41,215 nt of DNA from positions 1-41,215 of the forward strand of contig NZ_WTVK01000048.1 of the NCBI RefSeq assembly GCF_012910805.1, read 5' to 3'. The translations under genes and the position numbers were made by a program. Source of the stretch: Aromatoleum evansii (lineage in GTDB: Bacteria; Pseudomonadota; Gammaproteobacteria; Burkholderiales; Rhodocyclaceae). Positions 8,510-17,721 of the stretch are shown here, piece after piece (positions within the stretch are counted from its first letter, which is position 1; every line of letters starts with the position of its first letter). A model generated the notes under the pieces. It was given only the letters and a program-made list of their open reading frames with translations. It ran no database searches and was not told where the DNA came from.

Positions 8510-9232
8510 ATGGAAAAGGTTATCTACGCACTGTGGCGCGCCGACGGTACCGCGCGCGACGCCTTCGTCGAGCGCCTTCACGGCGAACTCGTGCCCCGGC
8601 TCGTCGCGCTCGGCGCGCTCGGCGCGCAGCTCAACGTCGCCGATGCCGCGGCGGACGGTGCGGCGCCCACCGTGCAGGCGCTCCCCACGCCGATGGACGC
8701 CTTCGTCTCCGTCTGGCTCGACTCGGCCAACGACGCGCTACGCAAACCCTTCGATGCCGCGATGGCGGCGGTGTGCGGGCGCTATGCCGCTTGGCTCGTG
8801 ACCGAATCGCGGCCGATGCGCAACACCCGCTACCTGCCGGTGCGGGGCGAGCGCACGCCCGGTTTCGCGCAGGTCGCGCTGTTCCAGCGGCCGCCCCGCA
8901 TCGAGCGCGAGGCCTGGCTGGACGTGTGGCTCGGCTCGCACACGCAGATCGCCATCGACACGCAGGACACCTTTCTGTACGTTCAGAACGTGGTCACGCG
9001 GGCGCTCACCGTCGATGCGCCGGCATACGACGCGATCGTCGAAGAGGGATTCCCGCCCGAAGCTGTCGGCAACCTGCACGCGTTCTACGACGCGGTCGGC
9101 GACGACGACCGATTCCGCTCGAACGTCGCGGCGATGCGCGCGAGCTGCCGGCGTTTCATCGACATGGACAAGATCGATGTGGTGCAGACCAGCCAGTACG
9201 TGCTGATGCCGCCGCGTGGCGGCGTGGGGTAG
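8510..9232 (+). CDS. EthD-like dimeric alpha/beta barrel protein
   Basis: This 240-residue protein begins EKVIYALWR and has two halves. The second half (about residue 115 on) contains FQRPPRIEREAWLDVW followed by a histidine, and ends with a strand reading VVQTSQYVLMPP. The pattern resembles the EthD domain, a ferredoxin-like dimeric barrel often found beside ring-cleaving or CoA-ester pathways without a settled reaction. It begins ten bases after the amidohydrolase stop codon. No catalytic residues can be named. It could equally be an NIPSNAP-type or a decarboxylase-like barrel. Confidence 0.55.
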   Translation: MEKVIYALWRADGTARDAFVERLHGELVPRLVALGALGAQLNVADAAADGAAPTVQALPTPMDAFVSVWLDSANDALRKPFDAAMAAVCGRYAAWLVTESRPMRNTRYLPVRGERTPGFAQVALFQRPPRIEREAWLDVWLGSHTQIAIDTQDTFLYVQNVVTRALTVDAPAYDAIVEEGFPPEAVGNLHAFYDAVGDDDRFRSNVAAMRASCRRFIDMDKIDVVQTSQYVLMPPRGGVG

Positions 9233-9251
9233 GCCGACGACGGAGGGGTAT

Positions 9252-10427
9252 TTGAACGACGGGCGATTGATCGCGGTGCTGCGCGCCGCGCATATGACGC
9301 ATCTGATCGACTTCATGGTCATGATGCCGCTGGGCGCCCATTTCATCGCGGCCTTCGGCGCGAAGCCCGCCGACCTCGGGCGGCTGGTCTTCGCCTATAC
9401 CGCCAGCGCGGGCCTCTCCGGCGTGATCGTCAGCGCCGTCATCGACCGTTTCGACCGCGGCCGCGTGCTGCGCGTCGTGTATGCGGCCTTCCTGCTTTCG
9501 CTCGTGGTCACGGCCTTCGCCAGCAGCCTCGATGCGCTCGTCGTGGCGCGCGTCGTCGCGGGTATCACCGGCGGAGTGCTCTCCGCGCTGATCCAGTCGG
9601 TCGTCGCCGAAGTCATTCCGCCCGCACAGCGCGCCAGCGCCATCGGCCGGGTAATGAGCGGCCATGCGCTCTCCGCGGTGATCGGGGTGCCTGCAGGGCT
9701 CTGGGTGGCCGCAGCGTTCGGCTGGCAGGGGCCCTTCATCGCCGTGCTGGCAATCGCGTCCGCGGTCCTCGTCGGGCTGGGCCGCCACATGCCGTCGATG
9801 CCGGCGCGGCGTGCCGCGAGCGACGTCGCCGCCGGGATCTCGCTGCGAAACGTGCTCGCGGGCCGGGCCCTGGCCGGCCTGGGCCTGACCTTCCTCGTGA
9901 CCGCGTCCTGCTACGCGGTGATCGCGTACATCGCCCCTTACTGGATCAAGAACGTCGGCATCAGCGAAGCGCGCCTGCCGTGGGTGTACCTGCTCGCGGG
10001 GGCCGTCAGCTTCTTCACGACGCCACATTCCGGGCGGATGGCCGACCGCCACGGGCGCTTCCCGGTGTTCGCGGTGACGACCGTCCTGTCCGTCGGAGGC
10101 ATCCTGCTCGCCACGCACGCGCCGGCCCTGGCCCTGCCGGGAGCCCTGGTCGTGAGCAGCCTCTTCTTCGTGACCGTGTATGCGCGGTGGGTGCCCACGG
10201 TCGCCATCCTTGCGGAACTGCCGCCGCCTCCGGTTCGCGGCGCCTTCATGATGCTCAACGGCGTCATTACCCAGCTCGGCATGGGCGCGGGCGCGATGTT
10301 CAGCGGCGCCCTGATCGCGATCGGGGCGGACGGGCGGCTGAGCGGCTTCGGCACGGTCGGTGTCGTGGCGGCGCTGCTGTCGCTCTTCGCGATCGCGCTG
10401 GCCGCGCGCGTGAGCCGGCACCCCTGA
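9252..10427 (+). CDS. MFS transporter (DHA1/AraJ-like)
   Basis: This roughly 391-residue protein has about twelve hydrophobic segments, and the loop between helices 2 and 3 reads VIDRFDRGRVLRV. It also has GVLSALIQSVVAEVIPPAQRA, typical of drug:H+-type MFS carriers. The first possible start is GTG 9216, which overlaps the EthD gene, but TTG 9252 has GGAGGGG at 9242-9248 at good spacing, so TTG was chosen. It is a second transporter inside the catabolic operon and may export an intermediate or take up a related acid (inference). The spacing to the previous gene is 19 bases. Confidence 0.8.
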   Translation: MNDGRLIAVLRAAHMTHLIDFMVMMPLGAHFIAAFGAKPADLGRLVFAYTASAGLSGVIVSAVIDRFDRGRVLRVVYAAFLLSLVVTAFASSLDALVVARVVAGITGGVLSALIQSVVAEVIPPAQRASAIGRVMSGHALSAVIGVPAGLWVAAAFGWQGPFIAVLAIASAVLVGLGRHMPSMPARRAASDVAAGISLRNVLAGRALAGLGLTFLVTASCYAVIAYIAPYWIKNVGISEARLPWVYLLAGAVSFFTTPHSGRMADRHGRFPVFAVTTVLSVGGILLATHAPALALPGALVVSSLFFVTVYARWVPTVAILAELPPPPVRGAFMMLNGVITQLGMGAGAMFSGALIAIGADGRLSGFGTVGVVAALLSLFAIALAARVSRHP

Positions 10428-10555
10428 CGCCCCGGCGGACGCCCTGTCCGCAAATGAAATGCCAACGGCCGTATCGGAAGCCCTGCGGGCGCAAGGCGCG
10501 CGCTCCGCCTCACTACACTGGACTGCGGGTCGATCAGCTAAGGAATCCGCACAAA

Positions 10556-11074
10556 ATGTCCACGCATAATCGCGACAATATGGTGAAGCCGGACTACATG
10601 TCCGAAGAAGAATGGCAGGCCATCAAGGACGCCACCGCATCGCTCGAACGCATTCGCGGCGACGCCAAGGCCGACGTCGAGCGCTATCTCGCCAACCCCG
10701 ACGGCTGGGCCTCGGGCAAGGGCTCGCCGTCCGGCTTCCCGACGCTGCTGCTTACCATGCTAGGCCGCAAGTCCGGCGAGCCGCGCACCACGCCGCTGGT
10801 CTTCCTGCAGAACGGCAAGGATGTGGTCGTCGTCGCCTCATTGGCCGGGTATGACGAGCCGCCCGCCTGGTATCTCAACGTCACGGCCAATCCGAACTGC
10901 TGGGTTCAGCTGGATCGCAACAAATCCGCTGCCGTCGCCCGCGACGCCACCGATGAGGAGCGCAAGGCCCTGTGGCCGCGCCTCACCGCGCTGTTCCCGC
11001 CGTGGGGCTTCTTCCAGCAACAGACCGATCGCCCCTTCGGCGTCGTGATCATCTCGCCGACCGGGCCCGCCTGA
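10556..11074 (+). CDS. Ddn-like deazaflavin (F420)-family nitroreductase/quinone reductase
   Basis: This 172-residue protein has the DUF385/Ddn signature LTMLGRKSGEPRTTPLVF (about residues 63-80), then VVVVASLAG and PPAWYLNVTANPNCWVQL. The split-barrel fold binds F420 or a flavin and reduces quinones, enones or nitro groups in actinobacteria. Such proteins also occur in Proteobacteria, where the cofactor is uncertain. ATG 10556 follows AAGGAA at 10540-10545. The 128-base gap upstream is the longest inside this plus-strand block and could hold a promoter, though none is clear. The next gene is an old-yellow-enzyme-type reductase, so both may reduce C=C bonds. Confidence 0.8.
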   Translation: MSTHNRDNMVKPDYMSEEEWQAIKDATASLERIRGDAKADVERYLANPDGWASGKGSPSGFPTLLLTMLGRKSGEPRTTPLVFLQNGKDVVVVASLAGYDEPPAWYLNVTANPNCWVQLDRNKSAAVARDATDEERKALWPRLTALFPPWGFFQQQTDRPFGVVIISPTGPA

Positions 11075-11152
11075 CGCCGCGCGCCCCCCGCGCGCCCCCC
11101 GCGCGCATCCGCCGGCTCCCTGTCCTGTCGCCTTCCCGTGGAGACGCTCGTC

Positions 11153-13150
11153 ATGAGCAACGTGAATTTCGAACACCTCTTCAAGCCGCTGCAGGTCGGC
11201 CCGATGCGGATGCCCAACCGCATCTGCGAGACGACCAACACGATCAATTCCTCGCGGGCACCGGGTCTCATCGACGAGCACTTCATCGCCCACCACGGCG
11301 CGAAGGCGAAAGGCGGGACGGGGTGGATCGGCAGCGAGACCTGGCTGCTCAACGTCCCGCTGCCGCCCGGCGCGCCCGACGAAATCTCGCTGAAGGGCGG
11401 CTTCGGCTGCCGCTTCGCCGCGTATCAGAATCCGGCTTTCCTCGAAGGCTGGAAGACCTTCGTCGACGAGATCCACGGTCACGGTTCGGTCGTCGTCGTG
11501 CAGCTCACGCACCTCAATGCCTTGTGGTCGCCTTCGCCGGTGCCGGTCGTGGGCGCGCAGGACTACACTCCGCACGTGCTCGGCGAGGCCGAGATCGAGT
11601 TCCTGCTCGACGGCTATGCCGAGGCCGCCGCCGCGGCGCAGGCGAGCGGCGCGGATGCGGTCGAGATCCACTGTGCGCACGAAACGGTCGGCTACAGCTT
11701 CCTGTCGCCGGTCACCAATCGGCGCACCGACAAGTGGGGCGGCGGCCCCGGCGAGCGCATCCGTTTCGTCGTCGAAGCGCTCAGGCGCGTGCGCAGCCGC
11801 GTCGGCGATTCGATGGCCGTCGGTATCCGCGTGAATGGCCAGGAATCGCGCGCGGGCGGCTACGACAACATGCAGCTGCGCGAGATGCTGTTCCACATCG
11901 GCGAAACCGGGCTGCTGGACTTCGTCGACCTCGACGTCGGCCACTGCTGGGGCGCACCGTCCTACGTGCCCTCGTCCTATCACCCGCACGCCGAATACCG
12001 CGAATTCGGGAAGGCCGCGCGCGCCGACCTCGCGGACCTCGATCCGAAGATCGCCGTGCTGTTCACCGGCCGTATCAACGACCCCGTCCTCGCCGAGGAG
12101 CTCATCAAGGGCGGCTTCTGCGACCTCGTCGGCATGGTGCGCGCCGGCATTGCCGATCCTGATTTCGCGATCAAGGCGAAGGAGGGGCGCCTCGGCGAGA
12201 TCCGCCGCTGCATCGGCTGCACGCGCTGCATCGACGAAGCGTCCGAGCCGGCCTACATTCCCTATACGCCGACCTGTTCGATCAACCCGATGATAGGCAA
12301 CGAGCTGCAGTGGGAGGCCAACTTCCGTGCCGCCGACAAGCCCGGCCATGTAGTCGTGGTGGGTGGTGGTGCGGCCGGCTGCGAAGCCGCACGCATCGCA
12401 GCCCTGCGCGGCCACAAGGTCACGCTGCTGGAGCAGGGCAAGCGCCTCGGCGGCCAGCTCCTTCTCGCCGCGAAGGCGCCGGGGCGCGATTCCTTCGAGG
12501 ATCAGGTGTACTTCGAGGAAAATGCGCTCGCGCGTCTCGGCGTCGAGGTCCGTCTCGAAACAGCCGCCGACCTCGCCGCGGTGAAGGCGCTGCAACCCGA
12601 CGCCGTCGTCGTCGCCACCGGGTCGCTGCCGCGTGTGCCGGAGGAGGTGCCCGGCATCGAGCTGCCGCATGTCGTGCAGGGCTGGGACGTGCTGCGGGGC
12701 AAGGCGAAGACCGGCCAGCGCGTCGCGATCATCTCGCAGGAGGACTACTACCAGACCCCCTGCGTCGCCGAATACCTCGCCGAGCAGGGCAGGCAGGTCG
12801 AGATCTTCCACAAGTCCGTGCATCTCGCCACCGAAGTCGCCCGCTACTCCATCGGCATGGTACTGAAGCGCATGGAGCGCTGCGGCGTGAGGGTGCATCC
12901 CAACCTCATTCTCCGCCGGGTCGCGCCGGACGCGCTCGAATTCGTCTCCAGCTGGGGCGACCAGAGCTACCGCATGGAAGGCTTCGACAGCGTCGTGCTG
13001 ATGTACGGCACGGTGCAGCAGCCGCAGCTTTACGAGGCGCTGAAGGCGGACGGTAGCGTCCCGCAGGTCTTCATTGCCGGCGGCGCCTGGGTGCCGCGCC
13101 GGCTGGCGGAGGCCACGCGGCATGGGGCGGCCGTCGGCATGATGATCTGA
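11153..13150 (+). CDS. Old-yellow-enzyme/Fe-S/FAD enoyl-CoA reductase (FadH/TMADH-like)
   Basis: This 665-residue protein has three parts. Residues 8-345 are an FMN TIM barrel with H173 and H176 in EIHCAHETVGYSFLSP. A [4Fe-4S] site is formed by C353, C356, C359 and C375 (RRCIGCTRC, then C375). From about residue 400 there is an FAD/NAD(P)-binding half (VVVVGGGAAGCEAAR). This is the layout of 2,4-dienoyl-CoA reductase, trimethylamine dehydrogenase and 2-naphthoyl-CoA reductase. The Cys spacing C-x2-C-x2-C resembles TMADH. It probably reduces a conjugated or ring double bond of a CoA ester. ATG 11153 was chosen over GTG 11138 because GGAG lies nine bases upstream. It is the last plus-strand gene before a terminator. 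Confidence 0.88.
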   Translation: MSNVNFEHLFKPLQVGPMRMPNRICETTNTINSSRAPGLIDEHFIAHHGAKAKGGTGWIGSETWLLNVPLPPGAPDEISLKGGFGCRFAAYQNPAFLEGWKTFVDEIHGHGSVVVVQLTHLNALWSPSPVPVVGAQDYTPHVLGEAEIEFLLDGYAEAAAAAQASGADAVEIHCAHETVGYSFLSPVTNRRTDKWGGGPGERIRFVVEALRRVRSRVGDSMAVGIRVNGQESRAGGYDNMQLREMLFHIGETGLLDFVDLDVGHCWGAPSYVPSSYHPHAEYREFGKAARADLADLDPKIAVLFTGRINDPVLAEELIKGGFCDLVGMVRAGIADPDFAIKAKEGRLGEIRRCIGCTRCIDEASEPAYIPYTPTCSINPMIGNELQWEANFRAADKPGHVVVVGGGAAGCEAARIAALRGHKVTLLEQGKRLGGQLLLAAKAPGRDSFEDQVYFEENALARLGVEVRLETAADLAAVKALQPDAVVVATGSLPRVPEEVPGIELPHVVQGWDVLRGKAKTGQRVAIISQEDYYQTPCVAEYLAEQGRQVEIFHKSVHLATEVARYSIGMVLKRMERCGVRVHPNLILRRVAPDALEFVSSWGDQSYRMEGFDSVVLMYGTVQQPQLYEALKADGSVPQVFIAGGAWVPRRLAEATRHGAAVGMMI

Positions 13151-13497
13151 CCCACTACTGCAGCAACACCCCGAGCCGCCCGGTGCCCTTCAAGGGCGCC
13201 AAGCGGCTCGTTTCATCGTGCCGGCTCGTCGAGGCCGCCGAAGATCGCTCTTAACGGCGAAGGCTCCCGAATCGGCATCATGCGTCGCGTTCAGGTTTGC
13301 GCCCGCCGGCCCGTGGCGCACACTATGCAGGCCATGGGCGTTCGCGTGTTCTGCGCTTCGGCGCCGCGGGTGTGAAGGCGCGCCTCACTCGCCAGCGTAC
13401 GGTCGGAAGACATCGCCCGACACAGTGGGGCGCACATAGCAGCCGGGGTAACGTCCGGCCGCCCGTGGTCTTCGAGCGATTTTAATGGATGGGGGAT
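13151..13497. other. Convergent intergenic region
   Basis: This gap separates the ends of two converging operons. Its left part holds the hairpin terminator described separately. The rest (13214-13497) contains only short open frames without recognisable protein character, and no repeat or RNA gene was seen. Confidence 0.6.
13172..13213 (+). terminator. Long hairpin terminator between converging operons
   Basis: CGAGCCGC (13172-13179) pairs with GCGGCTCG (13203-13210), and inside it GGTGCCC pairs with GGGCGCC around TTCAA. TTT follows. The nearly continuous stem lies 21 bases after the stop of the plus-strand operon. It could stop transcription in that direction and perhaps also readthrough of the minus-strand operon. 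Confidence 0.65.
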
Positions 13498-14754
13498 TCA
13501 GGCCGTTTTGCGCGCCCGGCGTTCGTCGCGGCGCCGAGTCATGTCGGCGACGTCGGCGACCAGGCCTTCGCCGATCAGGGCGTCAACGTCGCCCTTGGCG
13601 TAACCCAGTTCCCCGAGGATCTCCCGCGTGTGTTCGCCCTGCATGGGCGGGTGGCGGGTGATTTCGCAGGGGGTGCCGTAGAAGCGGATCGGGACGCCGG
13701 TGAGGTCGAGGCGGCCCAGTTCGGGGTGCTCGACCGGGACGATCATGCGGTTGTGCAGGATCTGCGGATCCTTGACGACGTCCTCGACCTCGTTGATCGG
13801 GGCGGTGAGGACGTCGGCGGCGACGAGTTTGTCGACGAGTTCGGCGCGGTCGAACCGGCGCGTGCGCTCGGCCATGACGCGGTCGAGTTCGTCCTCGTTG
13901 GCGAGGCGGGCGTGGATGTCGTGGAAGCGCGGGTCGGTGTCCCAGTCGGTTCCGAGGGCGCGGCAGACCTTGACGAAGAACTTCTCGCCCGGCGTGGTGA
14001 TGACGACGTGTTTGCCGTCTTTCGTCGGATAGACGCCGGAGGGGGCGAAATACAGGCTGCGGTTGCCGGTGCGTTTGGGGCGGTCGCCGGTGGTGAGCCA
14101 TGTGCCGATGGAGCTGGCCTGCGCGTGCATCAGCGCGTCGAGGAGCGAGACCTCGATGCGCTGGCCTTCCCCGTTGAGTTCGCGGGCGCGCAGGGCGGCG
14201 AGGGCGGCGTTGCTGACGAGGAGCGAGGTCATCACGTCGACGGCGGGGAATCCGGTGCGCACGGGTTCGCCCTGCGGGTCGCCGTTGAGGGTGAGGACGC
14301 CGGTGTAGCCTTGGGCGAGGAAGTCGATGCCGGGGCGGCCCGCGTAGGGGCCGTCGGCGCCGAAGGCGGTGACGCGGATCCAGATGATGTCCGGCTTGTG
14401 CTTCCTGACCTGCTCGTAGGCTAGCCCGAGCTTCGACAGCGCCGGTTCGCGGATGTTTGTCACGAGGATGTCCGCAGTGGCGGCGAGGCGGGCGAAGATT
14501 TCCTGGGCTTCGTCGCGCTGCAGGTCGAGGACGAGGTCTCGCTTGCTGCGGTTGAGGCTGAGATACGGGCCGCGCTCCTCGCCGCGCTTGGGACCGAGGT
14601 GGCGGCTCTCGTCGCCGTAGTGGGATTCGATCTTGATGACGTCCGCGCCGAGGTCGCCGAGCAGCGTAGCGCCGTAGGGGCCGGCGAGCATCGTGGAGAG
14701 GTCGAGGACGCGCAGGCCGGCGAGGGGGCCCTGGCTGAGGTCGGGTCGGGACAT
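13498..14754 (-). CDS. Class III CoA-transferase (CaiB/BaiF family)
   Basis: This 418-residue protein matches the family closely: GLRVLDLSTMLAGPYGAT, LGADVIKIES and the catalytic aspartate D144 in GRPGIDFLAQGYTG, which is the most canonical of the six copies in this window. It is the last gene of the long minus-strand operon, 14 bases after the molybdenum hydroxylase large subunit. The start is ATG at 14754, with AGGAAG upstream; the open frame continues further but only as a shadow. It may give CoA to the product or substrate of the hydroxylase, possibly as a formyl- or succinyl-CoA-dependent enzyme (inference). Confidence 0.92.
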   Translation of the reverse strand: MSRPDLSQGPLAGLRVLDLSTMLAGPYGATLLGDLGADVIKIESHYGDESRHLGPKRGEERGPYLSLNRSKRDLVLDLQRDEAQEIFARLAATADILVTNIREPALSKLGLAYEQVRKHKPDIIWIRVTAFGADGPYAGRPGIDFLAQGYTGVLTLNGDPQGEPVRTGFPAVDVMTSLLVSNAALAALRARELNGEGQRIEVSLLDALMHAQASSIGTWLTTGDRPKRTGNRSLYFAPSGVYPTKDGKHVVITTPGEKFFVKVCRALGTDWDTDPRFHDIHARLANEDELDRVMAERTRRFDRAELVDKLVAADVLTAPINEVEDVVKDPQILHNRMIVPVEHPELGRLDLTGVPIRFYGTPCEITRHPPMQGEHTREILGELGYAKGDVDALIGEGLVADVADMTRRRDERRARKTA

Positions 14755-14768
14755 GCGATGGCTTCCTG

Positions 14769-17177
14769 TCAGGCTTGATCGTGCAGCAGCTTCCACAGCC
14801 GCTGCGGCGAGGCGGGCGTCTCGCGGCATTCGAGGCCAAGCGGTGCGAGGGCGTCGTTGATGGCGCACAGCAAGGCGGCCGGCGTCGTGTGGATGGCGCC
14901 CTCGCCGCAGCCCTTGGCGCCGAGCGGCGCGACCGGCGAGGGTGTGACCAGGTGGTCCTTCACCGTCATCGGCACCTCGTGGATGGTCGGCACGAGGTAA
15001 TCGACAAAGGTGCTCACGAGGGGTTGGCACTGCGCGTCGTAGACATATTCCTCGTACAGCGCCGCGCCCACGCCCTGCGCGACGCCGCCCTGCAGCTGGC
15101 CTTCGACCGAGGCAGGATTGAGGCGCGTGCCGCAGTCGTCGACGATGTAGTAGCCGAGGATCTTCACCTGCCCGGTGTCGCGGTCGATCTCGACCTGTAC
15201 GACGTGCGTGGCGGCGGCCGCGGTGAGGTAGCTGCGGCAGCGGCCCTGGTCGTCGGGCTGGTTGCGGTTGGGCGACACCCACACGAAGGTGGCCTCCGGG
15301 CAGGGTTCGACGCCAGGGGGCAGCAGATCGCTGCGCGAGAGCATGAGGCCGGCGACCTCCGCGATGCTCATGCCGTGCTCTGGCGCCTGCTTCATCCGCA
15401 GGCGGCCGTTGAACAGTTCGATCTGCTCGGGATCGGTGTGCATGACGTGTGCGACGACGCGGCAGAAGGTCTGGCGCAGCTTGTCGCAGGCGCCAAGGAT
15501 GGCGCCGGTGACGGCGACTCCCAAGCGGCTGCCGCCCTGGCCGAAGTGGGGCAGCGCGACATCCGTGGAGGCGGTGGTGACCTTGACACTGTTCATGTCG
15601 ACGCCGAGGTAGTCCGCGACGACCTGCGCGGCGACGGTGAATTGCCCCTGGCCCTGGAGGTTGAAGCCGACCGCAACAGTGACGTTGCCGAAGACATCGA
15701 CGGCAACCTTGACCCCTTCGGGTACGCCGACGCCCGGCACGCCGACGGTAGCATAGGCATTCCAGTCGAAAACACCCGGTTCAACCGTACTGACGACGCC
15801 GATACCAACCAGCCGGCCTTCGGCGCGGGCCTGTGCCTGCGTTTCGCGCAGCGCGCGGTAGTCCGCAAGTTCGAGGACGCGGTCGAGCACCGCGGCGTAG
15901 TTGCCGCTGTCGTATTCGTTGCCGCTCGGCACGGTGTAGGGGAACTGCTCGGGGCGGATGTAGTTGCGGCGGCGCAGTTCGGCCGGGTCCAGCGCGAGTT
16001 CGCGGGCGGCCACGTCCATCAGCGATTCGAGGACGAGGTTGTGCGGCGGGGGGCCGTAGCCGCGGTAGGGATACGTGGGGGCCCGGTTGGTCGCGACGAG
16101 GGTGAGGTCGTAGAAGGCCGCCTCGATGCGGTAGTTGCCGGTGAAGGCGGCGAGCGGCTTGGCGGCGGAGATGGTGCCGTAGCCTTCGGCGCCCGCGCCC
16201 TGGTCGTCGACCAGGCGCACCTTGAAGCCGGTGACGGTGCCGTCGGCCTTCACGGCGAGGGCGGCGTCATAGTAGCGATCCCACGACTGTCCGCCGCCGG
16301 CGAGCAGGTACTCCATGCGGTCTTCGATGTATTTCACCGGGCGGCCGCCGCTCTTGCGCGACAGCAGCGCGGCGATGTCGGTGCCGCGCGGGCCGCCCTT
16401 GCCGCCGAAGCCGCCGCCCTGCGCGTGGCTCACGACCTTGACCTTGTTGGCGGGCAGCCGGAGCGAAGCCGCACGCCCGATCGCCATGAAGCGCGGCGTC
16501 TGGTAGGCCCCGCGGCAGATGAGGCTGTTGTCGGCGAGATCCCACTGGCAGATGCAACCGAAGGTCTCGGTGGGGTTGGCGCCGACGCGGTTCCAGCGGA
16601 ATTGGCGGCTGACGATGCGGTCGGCCGCGGCGAAGACGCGGTCGACCTCGCCCCAGGTGTAGGTACGGCTCTGGATGACGTTCGTGCGGCGCTCCTCGAA
16701 GACGACCGGCGCGCCCGGGGCCATGGCCTCGTCGGGGTTCGCGACCGCGTCGAGCAGCGCGTAGTCGACCTGGATCAGTTCCAGGGCGTCTTCGGCGACG
16801 TAGCGGCTGCTGGCGGCCACGGCCACGACCGGCTCGCCGACGAAGCGCACCTTGCCGACGGCGAGGCAATAGTTGCCCCAGCCTTCGGGCGCGGTGAAAC
16901 AGGGATCGCACCAGCGCGCGACGTCCTCGCCGGTGAGCACGGCCTCCACGCCCGGCAGCGCGAGCGCGGCACTCGCGTCGATGCGCGTGATGCGGGCGTG
17001 CGGATGCGGGCTGCGCAGGATGGCGCAATGGAGCATGCCGGGCAGGGACAGATTGTCGATGAACTCGACGGTGCCGGAGACGAGGGCGGGGTCTTCGATG
17101 CGATTGACGGTCTTGCCGATGAAGCGCGGGGCATCGGTCGGCAGGTCTTCGGTGCGGGTGGGAATGTCGAACGCCAT
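14769..17177 (-). CDS. Molybdenum hydroxylase large subunit (xanthine dehydrogenase family)
   Basis: This 802-residue protein carries the Mo-pterin cytosine-dinucleotide binding subunit fold. Visible motifs are QGGGFGGK (residues 253-260), YPYRGYGPPPHN (369-380), a GQGQFT segment and the catalytic glutamate E759 in GAKGCGEGAIHT. The family adds water-derived hydroxyl groups to, or removes them from, rings and includes xanthine dehydrogenase, CO dehydrogenase and 4-hydroxybenzoyl-CoA reductase. The FAD and 2Fe-2S subunit genes lie just upstream in the order FAD, Fe-S, Mo. The start at ATG 17177 follows GGAGATCCCC. No Mo-cofactor insertion chaperone is visible nearby. Which substrate it acts on is open; its neighbours suggest an acyl-CoA or a cyclic acid. 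Confidence 0.9.
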   Translation of the reverse strand: MAFDIPTRTEDLPTDAPRFIGKTVNRIEDPALVSGTVEFIDNLSLPGMLHCAILRSPHPHARITRIDASAALALPGVEAVLTGEDVARWCDPCFTAPEGWGNYCLAVGKVRFVGEPVVAVAASSRYVAEDALELIQVDYALLDAVANPDEAMAPGAPVVFEERRTNVIQSRTYTWGEVDRVFAAADRIVSRQFRWNRVGANPTETFGCICQWDLADNSLICRGAYQTPRFMAIGRAASLRLPANKVKVVSHAQGGGFGGKGGPRGTDIAALLSRKSGGRPVKYIEDRMEYLLAGGGQSWDRYYDAALAVKADGTVTGFKVRLVDDQGAGAEGYGTISAAKPLAAFTGNYRIEAAFYDLTLVATNRAPTYPYRGYGPPPHNLVLESLMDVAARELALDPAELRRRNYIRPEQFPYTVPSGNEYDSGNYAAVLDRVLELADYRALRETQAQARAEGRLVGIGVVSTVEPGVFDWNAYATVGVPGVGVPEGVKVAVDVFGNVTVAVGFNLQGQGQFTVAAQVVADYLGVDMNSVKVTTASTDVALPHFGQGGSRLGVAVTGAILGACDKLRQTFCRVVAHVMHTDPEQIELFNGRLRMKQAPEHGMSIAEVAGLMLSRSDLLPPGVEPCPEATFVWVSPNRNQPDDQGRCRSYLTAAAATHVVQVEIDRDTGQVKILGYYIVDDCGTRLNPASVEGQLQGGVAQGVGAALYEEYVYDAQCQPLVSTFVDYLVPTIHEVPMTVKDHLVTPSPVAPLGAKGCGEGAIHTTPAALLCAINDALAPLGLECRETPASPQRLWKLLHDQA

Positions 17178-17197
17178 GGGGATCTCCGAAGGCCGCT

Positions 17198-17692
17198 TCA
17201 GGCGGCGGAGGCCGACTGGAGGCGGCGCGCGGCGAGGCGCACCGAGTCGAGGATGCTCTGGTAGCCGGTGCAGCGGCACAGGTTGCCGCCGAGGGCTTCC
17301 TTGATCTCGTCGTCGCTCGGGTCGGGGTTCTCGCCGAGAAGTTCGAGCGTGGTCATCATGAAGCCGGGGGTGCAGAAGCCGCACTGCAGGCCGTGCGCCT
17401 CGACGAAGGCTTGCTGGATCGGATGCAGCTGGCCGGTTTCGCGGTTGCGCAGCCCTTCGACGGTGGTGATGTTGGCGCCGTCGGCCTGCACGGCAAGCGT
17501 GAGGCACGCACGTGCCGAACTGCCGTCGATCAGGATCGTGCACGCCCCGCAGATGCCGTGCTCACAACCGACATGGGTGCCGCCCAGGTGCAGCTCGTGG
17601 CGGATGAAGTCGGCCAGGGTGAGGCGGGCTTCGACCTCGCGCTCGTAGGGCTTGCCGTTGACGGTGAGACGGATGGTTTGCCGGGTGCTCAT
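17198..17692 (-). CDS. Molybdenum hydroxylase [2Fe-2S] subunit
   Basis: This 164-residue small subunit has both expected clusters: the plant-type ferredoxin ligands C43, C48, C51 and C63 (GCEHGICGAC, then RACL), and the C-terminal helical cluster C104, C107, C139 and C141 (CGFCTPGF, then NLCRCTGY). It relays electrons from the Mo site to FAD. The length is normal for the CoxS/HcrC type. The start ATG at 17692 has GAGGA upstream. The gene is 20 bases before the large subunit and 29 bases after the FAD subunit, so the three are surely co-transcribed. Confidence 0.95.
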   Translation of the reverse strand: MSTRQTIRLTVNGKPYEREVEARLTLADFIRHELHLGGTHVGCEHGICGACTILIDGSSARACLTLAVQADGANITTVEGLRNRETGQLHPIQQAFVEAHGLQCGFCTPGFMMTTLELLGENPDPSDDEIKEALGGNLCRCTGYQSILDSVRLAARRLQSASAA

Positions 17693-17721
17693 GGGAGTCC
17701 TCGTGCCGTGGATCAGGGTGT

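Noticed and set aside
11083-11106. Alternating GCGCGCCCCCC repeats before the OYE-type gene
   Set aside because: Short low-complexity GC tract, too small to call a repeat element or CRISPR.
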